DNA of 64,000 nucleotides, taken from positions 113,134,587 through 113,198,586 of the forward strand of contig OZ038382.1 in NCBI GenBank assembly GCA_964036045.1. The letters run 5' to 3'. The position numbers and the translations under genes were made by a program. Of the stretch, positions 1 to 12,414 are shown piece by piece. The notes beneath the pieces are model-generated. The model was not told the origin of the DNA, searched no databases, and saw only the letters and a program-made list of their open reading frames with translations. Every line of letters begins with the position of its first letter. The first letter of the stretch is position 1. The stretch is from Eutreptiella sp. 'Long Island Sound 2002'. Taxonomy: Eukaryota > Euglenozoa > Euglenophyceae > Eutreptiales > Eutreptiaceae.

Positions 1-756
1 GACATAGTCAATTCCTGACCGTATGACAGTAGGATTGGAATTTAATTTTGTGTCCCACGTGAAGGTTGGATGCGGGGGGGGGGGGGCTTTTTGGAAATTG
101 CTCCATGTGACTTAGTCAATTCCTAACCCTTTACCCGTAAGGTCCGAATTATTATTTTGTGTCCCACATGGAGATTTGATGTGGGTGGGATCCATTTGTG
201 GATATTCCTCCATAGAACACAGTCACTTTTCAACCCTATACCCGTAAGATTGGAATTTTCATTATGTGTAGCACCTAAAGATTTGATGGGGGGGGATCCA
301 TTTTGCAAAATTACACCATATGAGGTAGTCAATTTTTAACCCTATACCTGTAGGATTGAAAATTTTATTTTTTCCCCCCCCCATGATCATTTGATGTGGA
401 GGGGGATCCATTTTAGGGATATTCCACAGTGTGACATGGTCATTTCCTAATTGTATACCCATAGAATGGCAATTTTCATTCTGTCTCCCGCATGAAGCTT
501 TGATGTCGGGGGGGGTCCCCTTTTGCATATTTCTCCATATGAGATAGTGCCTTTCTGACCGTATAACCGTAGGATTGAAATTTACATTTGTGTCGCGCAT
601 GAAGATTTGATGCGCGGGGTGACCCATTTTTGGATAATCCTCCATGTGACATAGTCAATTTCTAACCCTCTACCCGTAAGTTTCGAATTTTTATTTTGCG
701 TCCCACATGGAGATTTGATGTGGGTGGGATCCATTTTTGGATGTTCCACCATGTGA
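1..756 (+). repeat. SatA, ~107-bp satellite array
   Basis: Tandem monomers of about 107 bp. Landmarks in order are TTGGAATTTTTATTTTGTG, TCCCACATGAAGATTTGATG, a run of G, GATCCATTTTTGGATATTCC, TCCATGTGACATAGTCAATT and CCTAACCCTATACCCATAGG. Each monomer contains two short dyads: CCCACAT with ATGTGGG, and ATCCA with TGGAT across TTTT. The G run varies in length between monomers. Short ORFs here are frame accidents of the repeat. This is the start of the first large SatA copy, which matches 10314 onward. Confidence 0.95.
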
Positions 757-1029
757 CTTTGGCTGTTTCGGTTGATGGACCCTTCTAGGGTCGAAACGCG
801 TACTCTTTTTGAGTGCACACTCGGAATCCCTTCAACTCAATCTACGTTTGTGCCTTTGTGACCTTGGGCTTGAGGAGCTTCGTGCACTTTGCTATTGGGT
901 CCCCGACAAAACACTTGGAAAATTGCAAGGTTTTCTTTTGATGCCAAGTGAAACGAACAAGTGCTTTTGCTCGGGAAAACGAAGAGGACATCGCTACCGT
1001 CATTACCGACATTTATACTGTTAGACATG
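757..1029 (+). repeat. unique ~270-bp insert inside SatA, copy 1
   Basis: The satellite pattern stops after CCACCATGTGA and resumes near GACAATTTCTAGCC. The interval has no satellite similarity and reads like a coding remnant: a short open frame on + includes RGHRYRHYRH, and another frame reads ARENEEDIATVITDIY. The same insert lies at 12141-12414 with a few substitutions and both frames still open. It was therefore present before the SatA block duplicated. I do not recognise the family. Confidence 0.7.
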
Positions 1030-2022
1030 GACAATTTCTAGCCTCTTACCCCAAAGATTGGAATTTTCATTTTGTGTTGCACCTGAAGATTGCATGCAGG
1101 GGGGACCCATTGTTGGATATTTCTCCATGTGACATAGTCAATTCCTAGCCCTATATGGGTCAGATTGGAATTTTTATTTTGTGTCCCACATGGACATTTG
1201 ATGTGGGTGGGATGCATTTTTGGATATTCCACCATGTGAAGTGGGCAATTTTTTGCCCTATACCCATAGGCTTGGAATTTTCATTTTGTGTCCCACATGA
1301 AGATTTGATGTGGGAGGGGGGGACCATTTTTGGATATTCCTCCATGTGACATGGTCAATTCCTAGCCCTATACCCGTAAGATTGGAATTTTTATTTTGTA
1401 TGCGATATGGACATCTGATGTGGTTTGGCTCCATTTTTGGACATTCCTCCATGTGACATAGTCATTTTTCAACCCTATACCCGTAAGATTGGAATTTTCA
1501 TTTTGTGTGGCGCCTGAAGATTTGATGTGGGGGGGGATCAATTTTCGGGTATTCCACCATGTGACTTAGTCAATTCCTAACTGTATAACCGTAGGATTGG
1601 AATTTTATTTTGTGTCCCACATGAAGATTGGATTCGGTGGGGACCCATTTTTGGATATTCCTCCATGTGACATAGTCATTACCCAACCCTATAGCCATAG
1701 GATTTGAATTTTTATTTTGTGTCCCACATGAAGATTTGATGTTCGGGGGGCGGGACGATTTTTGGACATTGCTCCATGTGACATAGTCAATTCCTAACCC
1801 TACACGCTTTTGTGTGCCACCTAAAGATTTGATGCAGGGGGGGGGGGGTACATTTTGTGATATTCCTCCATGCGATACAGTCGATTCCTAACCCTATACC
1901 CGTAGGATTGCAATTTTTTTTGTATCCCACATCAAAATTTGATGTTGGGGGGATCCATTTTGGGATATTCCTCCATGTGACATAGTGAATTCCTAACAAT
2001 ATCACCGTAGGATTGGATTGTT
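1030..2022 (+). repeat. SatA satellite array
   Basis: About nine ~107-bp SatA monomers continue here in the same orientation. Divergence between neighbouring monomers is high, roughly 15-25% by eye, so this is an old array. No gene seen. Confidence 0.93.
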
Positions 2023-2286
2023 ATCACGGGGGGGCCTAACCCTAGCCCTAGCTCTCACCCTAGAGGGAGGGCAAGGGGAGGTAACGGGAGCCTGTGCCCC
2101 CCCCCCACCACCCCAAATTGCCCCAGTTGGACCCCCCCCCAACCGACCCTCCCGCCCCCCCCCCCATCGCCCCTCCCTGAACCCCCCCCTCCTTTGCCCC
2201 CCCCCCCCCCTTGGGGGGCTTTCGGCCCATTTCTACGGGGGGGGAGGGAGTCACGTACAAAAGCTAGGAGACGGTCCACCCGTGAT
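2023..2286. mobile_element. C-rich insert with 8-bp terminal inverted repeats
   Basis: A ~264-bp block interrupts SatA. It begins with ATCACGGG (2023-2030) and ends with CCCGTGAT (2279-2286), a perfect 8-bp inverted pair. The interior is extremely cytosine-rich on + and guanine-rich on -, so the minus strand could form G-quadruplexes. A second copy starts with the same ATCACGGG at 13407 but has lost its right end. It could be a small non-autonomous element, or a low-complexity insert with a chance inverted pair. Confidence 0.45.
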
Positions 2287-3340
2287 TTTTATTTTGTGTC
2301 CCACATGAAGATTGGATGCGGCGGGGGACCCATTTTTGGATATTCTTTCATGTGACATAATCAATTTGTAACCCTGTACCCATAGGATTGGAACTTTTAT
2401 TTTATGTCCCACCTCACGATTTGATGCGGAGGGGGATCCATTTTTGGACATTGCTCCATGTAACATACTCCCTTCCTAACCCCGTACCCATCGGACTGGA
2501 ATTACTATTTTGTGCACACATGAAGAGCTGGTGTGGGGGGGATCCATTTTTGGATATGCCTCCGCGTGACATGATCAATTCTTAACCCCATACCCACAGG
2601 TTTGGAATTATCATTTTGTGTCCCACATGAACATTTGATCTGGGGGGGGATCCATTTTTGGATATTCCTCCATATGACATGATGCAGTCCCAACCCTGTG
2701 GGTGCAGGATTGGAATTTTTTTTTTGTCCCACATGAAGAGTTGATGTTGGGGGGGATCCATTTTTGCATTGTGCTCCATGTGCCATAGTCAATTCCTAAC
2801 CCTATACCACTAGGGTTGGAATTTTTTTTTGGTGTCTCACATGCAGATTCAATGTGGAGGAGGATCCATTTTTGGATATTCCTCCATGTGACACGGTCAT
2901 TTCCTAACCCTATACCCACGGGATTGGAATTTATTTTGTGTCCCACATGAAGATTTTAGGTGGGGGGGGGACCCATTTTTCCCATTACTCCATGTGGCAT
3001 GCTCAATCCATTACCCTCAGGATTGAAATTCTTATTTTGTACCCCGCGTGAAGATTTGAAATGGAGGGGGATCCATTCTTCCTCCCTGTGGCATCGTCAA
3101 TTCCTAATCCTATACCCATACAATTGGAGTATTTTGTGTCCAAGATGATGATTTAATGGGGGGGGGGTTCCATTTTCGGATGTTCCTCCATGTGACATGG
3201 TCAATTCCTAACCCTATACCCATAGGATGGGAGTTTTTATTTTGTGTCCCACCTCGAGATTTGATGTGGGGGGGATCCATTTTTAGAGATTCCTCCATGT
3301 GACATAGGCAATCCCCAACCTTAAACGCATAGGATTCGAA
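2287..3340 (+). repeat. SatA satellite array
   Basis: About ten SatA monomers in the same orientation as elsewhere. The first ~360 bp have no counterpart in the second large copy, which carries a deletion at about 13584. No gene seen. Confidence 0.93.
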
Positions 3341-4947
3341 TCACCTCGCGGAAGTTGTTAGATCAAAGCCAGGCAAGCGTATATAGGGGAAAACGCCACA
3401 TACCCCCCATTTTGGGCCCTTTTGGGAGTATTCGAGTACCCTATCCCAAGGGGTTCAATTGTTAGTTTTAACCTTTTTTAACATCATTATTTTGTCCAAT
3501 AAACACATCCCCCAATGAGTTTTTGGTCCGGACCCCCCCAGACCCCCCGCACTTGAAACCCACTTTTTGGCGCTTATGAGGGTGGGGTGGGGGGGGGGGG
3601 TGGTCAAAAAATGACCCCCCCCTTTTTTTGGTCGAAAATCACGATCCTTTTGGGTTTTGTTATTTTGAGCCAAAAAACGTCTTCCGGGTCCCCACTCCAT
3701 GGGGTTTGTATGGGCCGGAGTGGGACGAGCACTCATGCACTTATTAGCCATTTGTGGTATGTTGGCGGTTTTTGCGACCTAGGTGACCCCATCCTACCCA
3801 CTGTGAGGGGTGTGAATGGGGATGTTGTGGTAGTATATGCCCACTAGGACACGGAACAACGTTTTTTGCGGTCTCTAGCCTTGCCGAGAGCCGGTCACAA
3901 CCCGTGCCAAAGACGCGAAATGGCTGTTTCCATCAATAATGGCCAAGTGAATGGGCCGGTACACAACCTGCTTATGCAATTTTTCACCAAAGGCAGCTCA
4001 AAAATTGAATGTTTCAAAACCTGTTTTTATGATATTGTGACCACACAATATGACCATCCAAGGTATGTAAAACATGTTTTAGGACGTATTTACGTGTTTT
4101 TCATCCTTTGGCGGTATTAGGTCCGAGGGGGTCTCCCAAGGGATGGGTACGCAGCCTGCTTATGCAGCTTTTCACCCTAGGCAGCTCGAAAATCGAAGTT
4201 TTCGAACCCTACTGATATGATATTGTGACCACACGATATGACCACCCTAGTTGTGTCGTAGCATGTTTTAGGCTGTATTTACATGATTTTCACCCTATTG
4301 GGGTATTAGGTCCGGGAGGGGGGGGGGCTTCCAAGGGATGGATGTGCAACCTGCTTATGCAGTTTTTCACCCTAGGCAGCCCAAAAAAGTTTTGGAAACT
4401 TGTTTTTAACATGTTGTGATCACGTAAAATGACCATCCAAGGTATGTAAAGCATGTTTCAGGTCGTATTTACATGTTTTTCACCCTATTTGGTTATTGCT
4501 CCATGGGGGGTAGGTTCTCCCAAGGGATTGGTGAACAACCCGCTTGTGCAGCTTTTCACCTCGGGCACCTCAAAAATCGAAGTTTTCGGAATTTTTTTTT
4601 GATAACATGATCACCTAAAATGACCATGCAAGCTATGTAAAGCATGTTTTAGGCCGTATTTATGTGGTTTTCGCCCCATTTGGGTATTGGGCGCACCGGG
4701 GGGGGGGGGGGTCTCCGGGGGGGTCTGACAACGGATTGGTACACAACCTGCTTCTGCAGTTTTTCGCCTGGGGCAGCTCGAAAATCGATGTTTTCAGAAT
4801 TTTTTTTCTGATATGGTGATCACTTAAAATGAGCATCCAGGCTATGTACAGCATGTTTTGGGCCGTATTTTTGTCGCTTTCCCCCTATCATGTGTGTGCG
4901 TTGCTTGGAGTAGATTCTGTGCGAGGTGGACTTGCCGAATGCAATAG
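3341..4947. mobile_element. non-autonomous TIR element inserted in SatA, copy 1
   Basis: A ~1.6-kb non-satellite block replaces the satellite inside one monomer. It has CACCTCGC at 3342-3349 and its complement GCGAGGTG at 4921-4928, and SatA resumes at once on both sides. The right two-thirds (about 3945-4870) consists of roughly five degenerate ~190-bp tandem units, recognisable by GTATGTAAAGCATGTTTTAGG and by AACCTGCTTATGCAG. No long coding frame exists. A close copy lies at 14271-15883, and a shorter relative at 41867-42470 shares both ends. Confidence 0.6.
3945..4870 (+). repeat. ~190-bp tandem units inside the TIR element
   Basis: Units start near 4055, 4239, 4432, 4624 and 4829 with a shared GACCATCCAAGGTATGTAAA-like segment. 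Each contains a CTTATGCAG...TTTTCACC segment and a TATTGTGATCACA-like dyad. The matching array in the duplicate is about 14870-15800. Confidence 0.75.
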
Positions 4948-5325
4948 TTTTTTTGTTTTGTGTTCCACATGAAGATTTCATGTTCGTGGGATCCATTTTT
5001 GCATATTCCCCCACGTGACATGGTCAATTGCTAACCCTATACCCATGGGTCGGAATTTTTTTTGTGTCCCACATGAAGATTTCATGTGGGGGGATCCATT
5101 TTTAGATAATCCTCCATGTGACATGGTCAATCATTGACACTATACCGATAGGATTGGAATTTTTATTTTGTGTCCCACAAAAAGATTTGATGTTGGAAGG
5201 ATCCATTTTTGGATATGCCTCCATGTGACATAGTCATTTCGTAACCTTCACCCATCCAATTGCAATTTTCATTTTGTGGCCCACATGACAACTTTAGGCG
5301 GGGGGGATCCATTTTTGTTTCTAGG
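4948..5325 (+). repeat. SatA satellite, end of first large copy
   Basis: Three to four SatA monomers follow the TIR element. The array ends abruptly near 5325 in a different repeat. Confidence 0.9.
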
Positions 5326-5905
5326 TTTCATGGGGGGCAAGCTCCGGCACCCCGCTTAATTAACAACATTCTTGTGGTGGCCACAAACCGCCTTGTGCGT
5401 GCACCAATTTCTGCATGGACCGCCTTGTGTGGGCACCGCCGCTGTTCCCAGCGTACGGCTCGACACAAGGGCCAACCCCCGCAGCCCCCCATTAGATAAT
5501 AGGACTCCCGCGGTGGCTACAAACTGCCTTGTGTGTGCACCGCCTTCCGTGTGCACCGTCTTCCGTGTGCACTACTAACCCTACCCACGCTGCAGCCCGC
5601 CAGGTTCCATGGAGTGCAAGTTCCTGGACCCCCCCGAATTAGCAACATTCTTGTGGTGGCTACAAACCGCCTTGTGTGTGCACCACCTGGTGTATGGACT
5701 GCTTTGTATGTGCACCGCCAACCGTGCTCACCGCATAGCTCAACACAGGGGCCAACCCCCGCATGCCCCCCTTAGATAACAAGACTCCTGCGATGGCTAC
5801 AAACCGCCTTGTGTCTCCACTGCCTTTCTTATGGACAGGTTCGTGCGTGCACCGCCAACCCTTCCCAACCACTTATCTCCCATACCCCCAACTCCAGGCA
5901 CTGTA
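5326..5905 (+). repeat. ~285-bp tandem repeat, about two copies
   Basis: The segments starting near 5331 and 5611 are similar. Both contain AACATTCTTGTGGTGGCYAC, CAAACCGCCTTGTGTGTGCA and a GGCCAACCCCCGC block. Within each unit the motif CGCCTTGTGTGTGCACCGCC recurs as a sub-repeat. Open frames cross the region in several phases, but I see no recognisable protein. Confidence 0.75.
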
Positions 5906-6010
5906 CCAAGGCGCGGGACTGCATATCCCCAACCCTAGGGGCCACGCCAAAGCATGGCAGCCCGTATCACCAACACGCGGGCCAAGCCAAAGCATGGAAA
6001 CAGGGGCACA
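5906..6010 (+). repeat. 42-bp minisatellite, short block
   Basis: About two and a half units of the family that fills 7180-8335. They are recognised by ATATCCCCAACCCTAGGGGC, followed by CACGCCAAAGCATGG. Confidence 0.8.
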
Positions 6011-6238
6011 TTGACTGCCGAGTTTCGGACACAGGGCTAATTTTGTCAAAGTGGGTTTTTTTTTTCTGGGGGCTGATTTTTGGTGTTTTTTGGCAATTTG
6101 CCACTTTTAAACTCCCCCCCCCCCTATTTTCAAACCCCCCAAGTTACCAACCCCAAGGAAGAGTGGAACTGGTCGGTTGTTGTTGCCGAGGTAGTTCCCC
6201 ATTTCTTATTTGCATGATTACCATTGTGTTGCAGCCTC

Positions 6239-6922
6239 ATGAAAAATCATTGTGAATTGCGCTTTGCTATTGTTGGGGACATTCATTGTCATCTAATGTT
6301 TTGCAGCCATGGGGCTCAGACACCATCTATGTTTGGCTGCCCTATGGGTGTGCCTGCGTCTACAACGTTGTTGGCGGTATGTGCAGCTTCCGGGCCGCTT
6401 CCACTCACACAATACTCCTTGTTCCATGGGCTATTGGTGGGTAGTGCCATTGCAGGCTTGTGTGTTGCAAGAAACGAAACTTGCACCATTGCCATGAACG
6501 ATGTGCCTCACATCTTGCAGTTGTCGTTGTCTCGTCGGACGCACAACTTGATGGGGTCCCAAGGGTTGCGCATACTTTCTGACCACATTACGGCAGCCAC
6601 CACTGTTGACACACACGTTATCCATCTGGTGCAGTATGGTTCCACGTGTGTAGCCCTTGACTGCCATGGCGGTAAATTCTTCTACATCAACGTTGAGGGA
6701 TCTACGCGTCTTCCTTCGTTTGGGCACTTCTATGTGCAGTTCAACAACTTAGAAGATGTGGTGAACCATGGTGTCTTGGCAGAGGCCAAATTACGCAAAG
6801 CATATTGCAAGTGTGCTACCGAGGGCTGTGAATTATGCCACTTTTGGCTTCACACGCTCTCATTTTCGCAGCCCACAACAGGGGTTGTGGGCAACTTGAG
6901 ACACCCACATTTTCTTGGGTGA
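6239..6922 (+). CDS. unassigned protein, Cys-rich C-terminus
   Basis: An open frame of about 227 codons from the ATG at 6239. The frame is also open slightly upstream, after TGTTGCAG, which resembles a 3' splice site, so the true start could be an exon edge. The protein lacks the low complexity of the surrounding repeats and has a varied composition. A stretch reads GSTCVALDCHGGKFFYINV, and the C-terminal part has CKCATEGCELCHFW, a possible metal-binding cluster. No signal peptide or clear membrane segment is visible. It sits between two blocks of the 42-bp minisatellite, so it could be the remains of a mobile-element gene. I do not recognise a family. Composition and length make real coding somewhat more likely than not. 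Confidence 0.4.
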   Translation: MKNHCELRFAIVGDIHCHLMFCSHGAQTPSMFGCPMGVPASTTLLAVCAASGPLPLTQYSLFHGLLVGSAIAGLCVARNETCTIAMNDVPHILQLSLSRRTHNLMGSQGLRILSDHITAATTVDTHVIHLVQYGSTCVALDCHGGKFFYINVEGSTRLPSFGHFYVQFNNLEDVVNHGVLAEAKLRKAYCKCATEGCELCHFWLHTLSFSQPTTGVVGNLRHPHFLG

Positions 6923-7179
6923 GGGCCTAGAGGGGAGGGACCCGTTCCTCAAGTGGACCCTTTAAGCCACCACGTCCTTGCCGATGTAAAATCTTTGCAC
7001 CGTATTGCCTTTGTCCCCATTTTCTGCGAAACTTTTCTCAAGCATAAGAATCCCCCCCCCTTTTTTCCAAGGGCCCAATTTTCACGTGCATTTTTTACCA
7101 CCCCCCCCCTTTTTCAGACCCCTAAAAATTGATCAAACAGCCCCCATGTCCGCAATTCGAGAATTTATGCGCCACTGCA
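6923..7179. other. non-coding spacer
   Basis: Follows the 6239-6922 frame. It contains pyrimidine-rich runs (C and T homopolymers near 7053-7120) and no gene or repeat that I recognise. Confidence 0.5.
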
Positions 7180-8335
7180 TGGAAATTTGTATCTGCAATT
7201 CGGGGGGGCACGCCAAAGCATGGAGAGTGCATATCCCCAACCGGAGGGGCGATGCCAAAGTGTGGGCGTCCATATCCCCAACTGGGGGTCCAACCAAAGC
7301 GTGGCAGTCTATGTCGGCAACTCAAGGGCCATGGCAAAGCGAGGAAATTTGTATCTTCAATTCCAAGACGCAAGCCATAGCGTGGGAGTCCGTAACCCTA
7401 ACTCCACAGGCCAAGCCAAAGTGCCGGACTCCGCATCTACAACTCAAGGGGCCTCGCCTTAGCGCGGGAGTCCGTATCCCCAACTAAAGGGGCTACGCCA
7501 AAGTGCGGGAGTCCATATCCCCAAGTCGAGGTGCCACGCAAAAGCGTTGACATTTGTATCCACAACTCCAAGGGCCACGCCCAAGCGTGGAGGTCCGTAT
7601 CCCCAACTGGAAGGGCCCCGCCAAAGTGCGGGGGTCCGCATCCCCAACTGCAGGGGCCACACCAAAACGCAAGAGTCCGTATCCCCAACTCGAGGGGCCA
7701 CGCCAAAGCGTGGGAGTTCGTGTTTCCACTTCCAGGGGCCGCACCAAAGCGCGGCGTCTAGGCCCCCAACTCGTGGGGCCACACAAACGTGGAAATTTGA
7801 ATGTGCAACTCAGCGGGTCTTGCCAAAGCATGTGAGTCCATATCCCCAACTAGAGGGGGCACGTGAAAGCCTGGATATTTGTATCTACAACTCCAGGGGC
7901 CACGCCAAAGTGCGGGACTTCGTATCCCCAACTCAAGAAGCCAACCCAAAGCACGGGGATCCATATCTCCACTTGGAGGGGCCTGGCCTATGCGCGGGAG
8001 TCCGTATCCCCAACTTGAGTGGCCACGCGAAAGCGTGGATAGTTGTATGTGCAACTCTCGGGGCCAAGCCCAGGAACGGGGTCCGTATCCCCAACTCTAG
8101 GGGCCACACAAACGTGGAAATTGCAAGTGCAACTTCATGGGCCACCCCAAGGCGGGGGGGTCCGTACCCCCAATTGGAGGGGCTATGCCAAAGCCTGGCA
8201 CTCCATATCTTCAAATGGAGGGGCTCCGGCAAAGTGTAGGAGCCCGTATCGCCAACTCCAGGGGCCAAAGTGTGGCAGTAGTATCAGCAAATCGAGGGCC
8301 ACACCAAAGCCAGGAATTGTGTATTTGCAATTCGA
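7180..8335 (+). repeat. 42-bp minisatellite array
   Basis: About 27 units of 41-45 bp with consensus GTCCGTATCCCCAACTCGAG, then GGGCCACGCCAAAGCGTGGGA. The segment GCCACGC...GCGTGG is partly self-complementary. Open frames cross the array in several phases on both strands because the unit has few stop triplets. These are not genes. Shorter blocks of the same family occur at 5906-6010, 48037-48176 and, inverted, at 52285-52495. Confidence 0.93.
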
Positions 8336-10313
8336 TTCGATTTGATGCAGGGGGGTTGTCCCATTTTCCGACATTGCTCCATGTGACATAGTGCAATCCT
8401 AACCCTATACCCATAGGATTGAAATTTTTATTTTGTGTCCCACATGAAGATTGCATGCGAGGGGGATCCATTTTTGGATATTCCTCCATGTGACATAGTC
8501 AATTCCTAACCCTATAGGCATACGATTGGATATTTTATTTTCTGTTCTACATGAAGATTTGATGTTTCGGGGGGGGGGTCCTTTTTTGAATTTTCTTCCA
8601 TGTGATATAGTCAATTCTTAACCTTGTACCCATAGGCTTGGATTTTTTTTGTGTCCCACACGAACATTTGATGTGGGGGGGATCCATTTTTGGATATTCC
8701 TCCATGTGACGTAGTCAATTCCTAACCCTATACCCTTGGGGTTCCAATTTTACTTTTGTGACCCACATGAAGATTTGATGCGGGGGGGATCCATTTTTGG
8801 ATCCTACTCCGTGTGACATAGTCATTTCGTAACCATATACCCGGAGGATTAAATTTTTATTTTGTGTCCCACATGAAGATTTGATGTGGGGGGCTGCATT
8901 CTTGCACGTTCCTCCATCAGACGTAGTCCACTTCTAACCCTATTCCAACAGGATGGGGTTTTTTTCCGTGTCCCACATAAAGATTTGATGTGGGGGGGGT
9001 CCCTTTTTGGACATGCCTCCATGCAGCATAATCAATTCCCAACCCTATACCCATAGGGTTGGAATTTTGATTTTCTGTCACACATGAAGATTTGATGTTC
9101 GGGGGACCCATTTTTGCATGTTCTTGCATGTAACATAGTCACTCCCTATGCCTATTCCCATAGGGTTGGAATTTTTTGTGTCCCGCATGAAGATTGAATG
9201 TGGGGCGCATGCATTTTTGGATATTCCCCCATGTGATATAGTCGATGCCTAACCCTATACCCATAGCATTGAAATTTTTAATTCGTGTCCCACATGAACA
9301 TTTGATGTGGAGGGGGATCCATTTTTGGATATTCCTGCAAGTGACAAGGTCAATTTACAAACCTACACCCATGGGAATGGAATTTTTATTTTCCGTCACA
9401 CATGAACATTTGATGTGGGGGGGATGGATTTTTGGATATTCCTCCATGTGACGTAATCAACTGCAAACCGTATACCCATAGGATTGGAATTTCAATTCTT
9501 TGTCCCACATGAAGAGTTGATTTTGGGGGGGATGCATTTTTCAACATTCCTCCATGTGACATGGTCAACTCCCAACCCTATACCCATCGGATTCAAATTT
9601 ATATGTTGTGTCCCACATGGAGATGTGATGCCGGGGGGATCCATTTCTGGATATTCCTCTTTGTGACATAGTTAATTCCTAACCCTCTACCCATAGGATT
9701 TGAATTTTAATTTTGTGTCCCACATGAAGATTTGATGTGGGGGGGGATCCATTCTTGGATATACCTCCATGTGACATGGTCAATTCCTATCCCTATAGCC
9801 ATAGCACTGGAAATTTCATTTTTTTGTTCCACAAAAAGATTTGATGTGGGTGGGGATGCATTTTTTGGATTTCCCTCCATGTGACATGGTCAATTCCTAA
9901 CTCCATACGCATAGGTTTTAAAGATTTTTTTTGTCTCCCACATGAAGATTTGACGCCAGGCGGATCCACTTTTGGATATTCCTCCATGTGAGGTAGTCAG
10001 TTCCTAACCCTATACCCATACGATTGAAAATTTTATTTTGTGTCCCAAACGAAGAGTTAATGTTCGGGGGATCCAATTTTGGATATACCTCCATGTGACA
10101 TGGCCGATTCTTAACCCTATACCCGTATAATTGGAATTTTGATTTTGTGTTGCACCTGAAAATTTGATGTGGAGCGGGATCCATTTTGTGATTTTCCTCC
10201 ATTTGACATAGTCCATTCCTAACCGTATAACCGTAGGATTGGAATTTTATTTTGTGTACCGCATGAACATTTGATGTGATGCGGGGATCCATGTTTAGAT
10301 ATTGCTCCATGTG
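8336..10313 (+). repeat. SatA satellite array left of the second large copy
   Basis: About 18 SatA monomers of ~107 bp in the usual orientation. The joint with the 42-bp minisatellite is abrupt (GCAATTCGATTCGATTTGAT). No gene seen. Confidence 0.93.
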
Positions 10314-12140
10314 ACATAGTCCATTCCTGACCGTATGACAGTAGGATTGGAATTTAATTTTGTGTCCCACATGAAGATTGCATGCCGGGGGGGGGGGGCA
10401 TTTTTGGAAATTGCTCCATGTGACATAGTCAATTCCTAACCCTTTACCCGTAAGGTCGGAATTATTATTTTGTGTCCCACATGGAGATTTGATGCGGGTG
10501 GGATCCATTTGTGGATATTCCTCCATAGAACACAGTCACTTTTCAACCCTATACCCGTAAGATTGGAATTTTCATTATGTTACCTGAAGACGTGATGGGG
10601 GGGGGTCCATTTTGCGAAATTACACCATATGAGGTAGTCAATTTTTAACCCTATACCTGTAGGATTGAAAATTTTATTTATTTTGTGTCCCCCATGATCA
10701 TTTGACGTGGAGGGGGATCCATTTTAGGGATATTCCACAATGTGACATGGTCATTTCCTAATTGTATACCCATAGAATGGCAATTTTCATTCTGTGTCCC
10801 GCATGAAGCTTTGATGTCGGGGGGGTTCCCTTTTTGCATATTCCTCCATGTGAGATAGTGCCTTTGTGACCGTATAACCGTAGGATTGAAATTTACTTTT
10901 GTGTCGCGCATGAAGATTCGATGTGCGGGGGGACCCATTTTTGGATATTCCTCCATGTGACATAGTCAATTTCTAACCCTCTACCCGTAAGTTTGGAATT
11001 ATTATTTTGTGTCCCACATGGAGATTTGATGCGGGTGGGATCCATTTGTGGATATTCCTCCATAGAACACAGTCACTTTTCAACCCTATACCCGTAAGAT
11101 TGGAATTTTCATTATGTTACCTGAAGACTTGATGGGGGGGGATCCATTTTGCGAAATTACACCATATGAGGTAGTCAATTTTTAACCCTATACCTGTAGG
11201 ATTGAAAATTTTATTTATTTTGTGTCCCCCATGATCATTTGATGTGGAGGGGGATCCATTTTAGGGATATTCCACAGTGTGACATGGTCATTTCCTAATT
11301 GTATACCCATAGAATGGCAACTTTCATTCTGTGTCGCGCATGAAGCTTTGATGTCGGGGGGGTTCCCTTTTTGCATATTCCTCCATGTGAGATAGTGCCT
11401 TTGTGACCGTATAACCGTAGGATTGAAATTTAGTTTTGTGTCGCGCATGAAGATTCGATGTGCGGGGGAACCCATTTTTGGAAATTGCTCCATGTGACAT
11501 AGTCAATTCCTAACCCTTTACCCGTAAGGTCGGAATTATTATTTTGTGTCCCACATGGAGATTTGATGCGGGTGGGATCCATTTGTGGATATTCCTCCAT
11601 AGAACACAGTCACTTTTCAACCCTATACCCGTAAGATTGGAATTTTCATTATGTTACCTGAAGACTTGATGGGGGGGGATCCATTTTGCGAAATTACACC
11701 ATATGAGGTAGTCAATTTTTAACCCTATACCTGTAGGATTGAAAATTTTATTTATTTTGTGTCCCCCATGATCATTTGACGTGGAGGGGGATCCATTTTA
11801 GGGATATTCCACAATGTGACATGGTCATTTCCTAATTGTATACCCATAGAATGGCAATTTTCATTCTGTGTCCCGCATGAAGCTTTGATGTCGGGGGGGT
11901 TCCCTTTTTGCATATTCCTCCATGTGAGATTGTGCCTTTGTGACCGTATAACCGTAGGATTGAAATTTACTTTTGTGTCGCACATGAAGATTCGATGTGC
12001 GGGGGGACCCATTTTTGGATATTCCTCCATGTGACATAGTCAATTTCTAACCCTCTACCCGTAAGTTTGGAATTATTATTTTGTGTCCCACATGGAGATT
12101 TGATGTGGGTGGGATCCATTTTTGGATGTTCCACCATGTG
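10314..12140 (+). repeat. SatA with triplicated 537-bp higher-order unit
   Basis: The start matches position 1 of the window. A five-monomer block is then repeated three times with a period of 537 bp: the marker TGTGGATATTCCTCCATAGA recurs near 10512, 11049 and 11586. The three copies are nearly identical, whereas adjacent monomers differ widely. This is typical of recent amplification of a higher-order repeat. The first large copy has this block only once (about 150-690). Confidence 0.9.
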
Positions 12141-12414
12141 AGTTTGGCTCTTTCGGTTGGCGGACCCTTCTAGGGTCGCAACGCGTACTCTTTTTGAGTG
12201 CACACTCGGAATCCCTTCAACTCAATCTACGTTTGTGCCTTCGTGACCTTGGACTTGAGGAGCTTCGTGCACTTTGCTATTGGGTCCCCGACAAAACACT
12301 TGGAAAATTGCAAGGTTTTCTTTTGATGCCAAGTGAAACGAAAAAGTGCTTTTGCTCGGGAAAACGAAGAGGACATCGCTACCGTCATTACCGACATTTA
12401 TGCTGTTAGACGTG
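12141..12414 (+). repeat. unique ~270-bp insert inside SatA, copy 2
   Basis: Duplicate of the 757-1029 insert at the same place in the satellite phase, with a few substitutions. The frame reading RGHRYRHYRH is still open. Confidence 0.7.

Noticed and set aside
1-3340. Telomere array, because SatA contains CCTAACCC
   Set aside because: The motif occurs once per 107-bp monomer. No uninterrupted short telomeric repeats are present.
6239-6922. N-terminal WD40 exons of SNRNP40
   Set aside because: I compared this and other plus-strand ORFs with WD40 signatures (GH...WD) and found no match.
7187-8268. Overlapping ORFs of 90-230 codons on both strands of the 42-bp minisatellite
   Set aside because: Repeated frames follow the unit period. 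Several phases are open at once and there is no independent coding signal.
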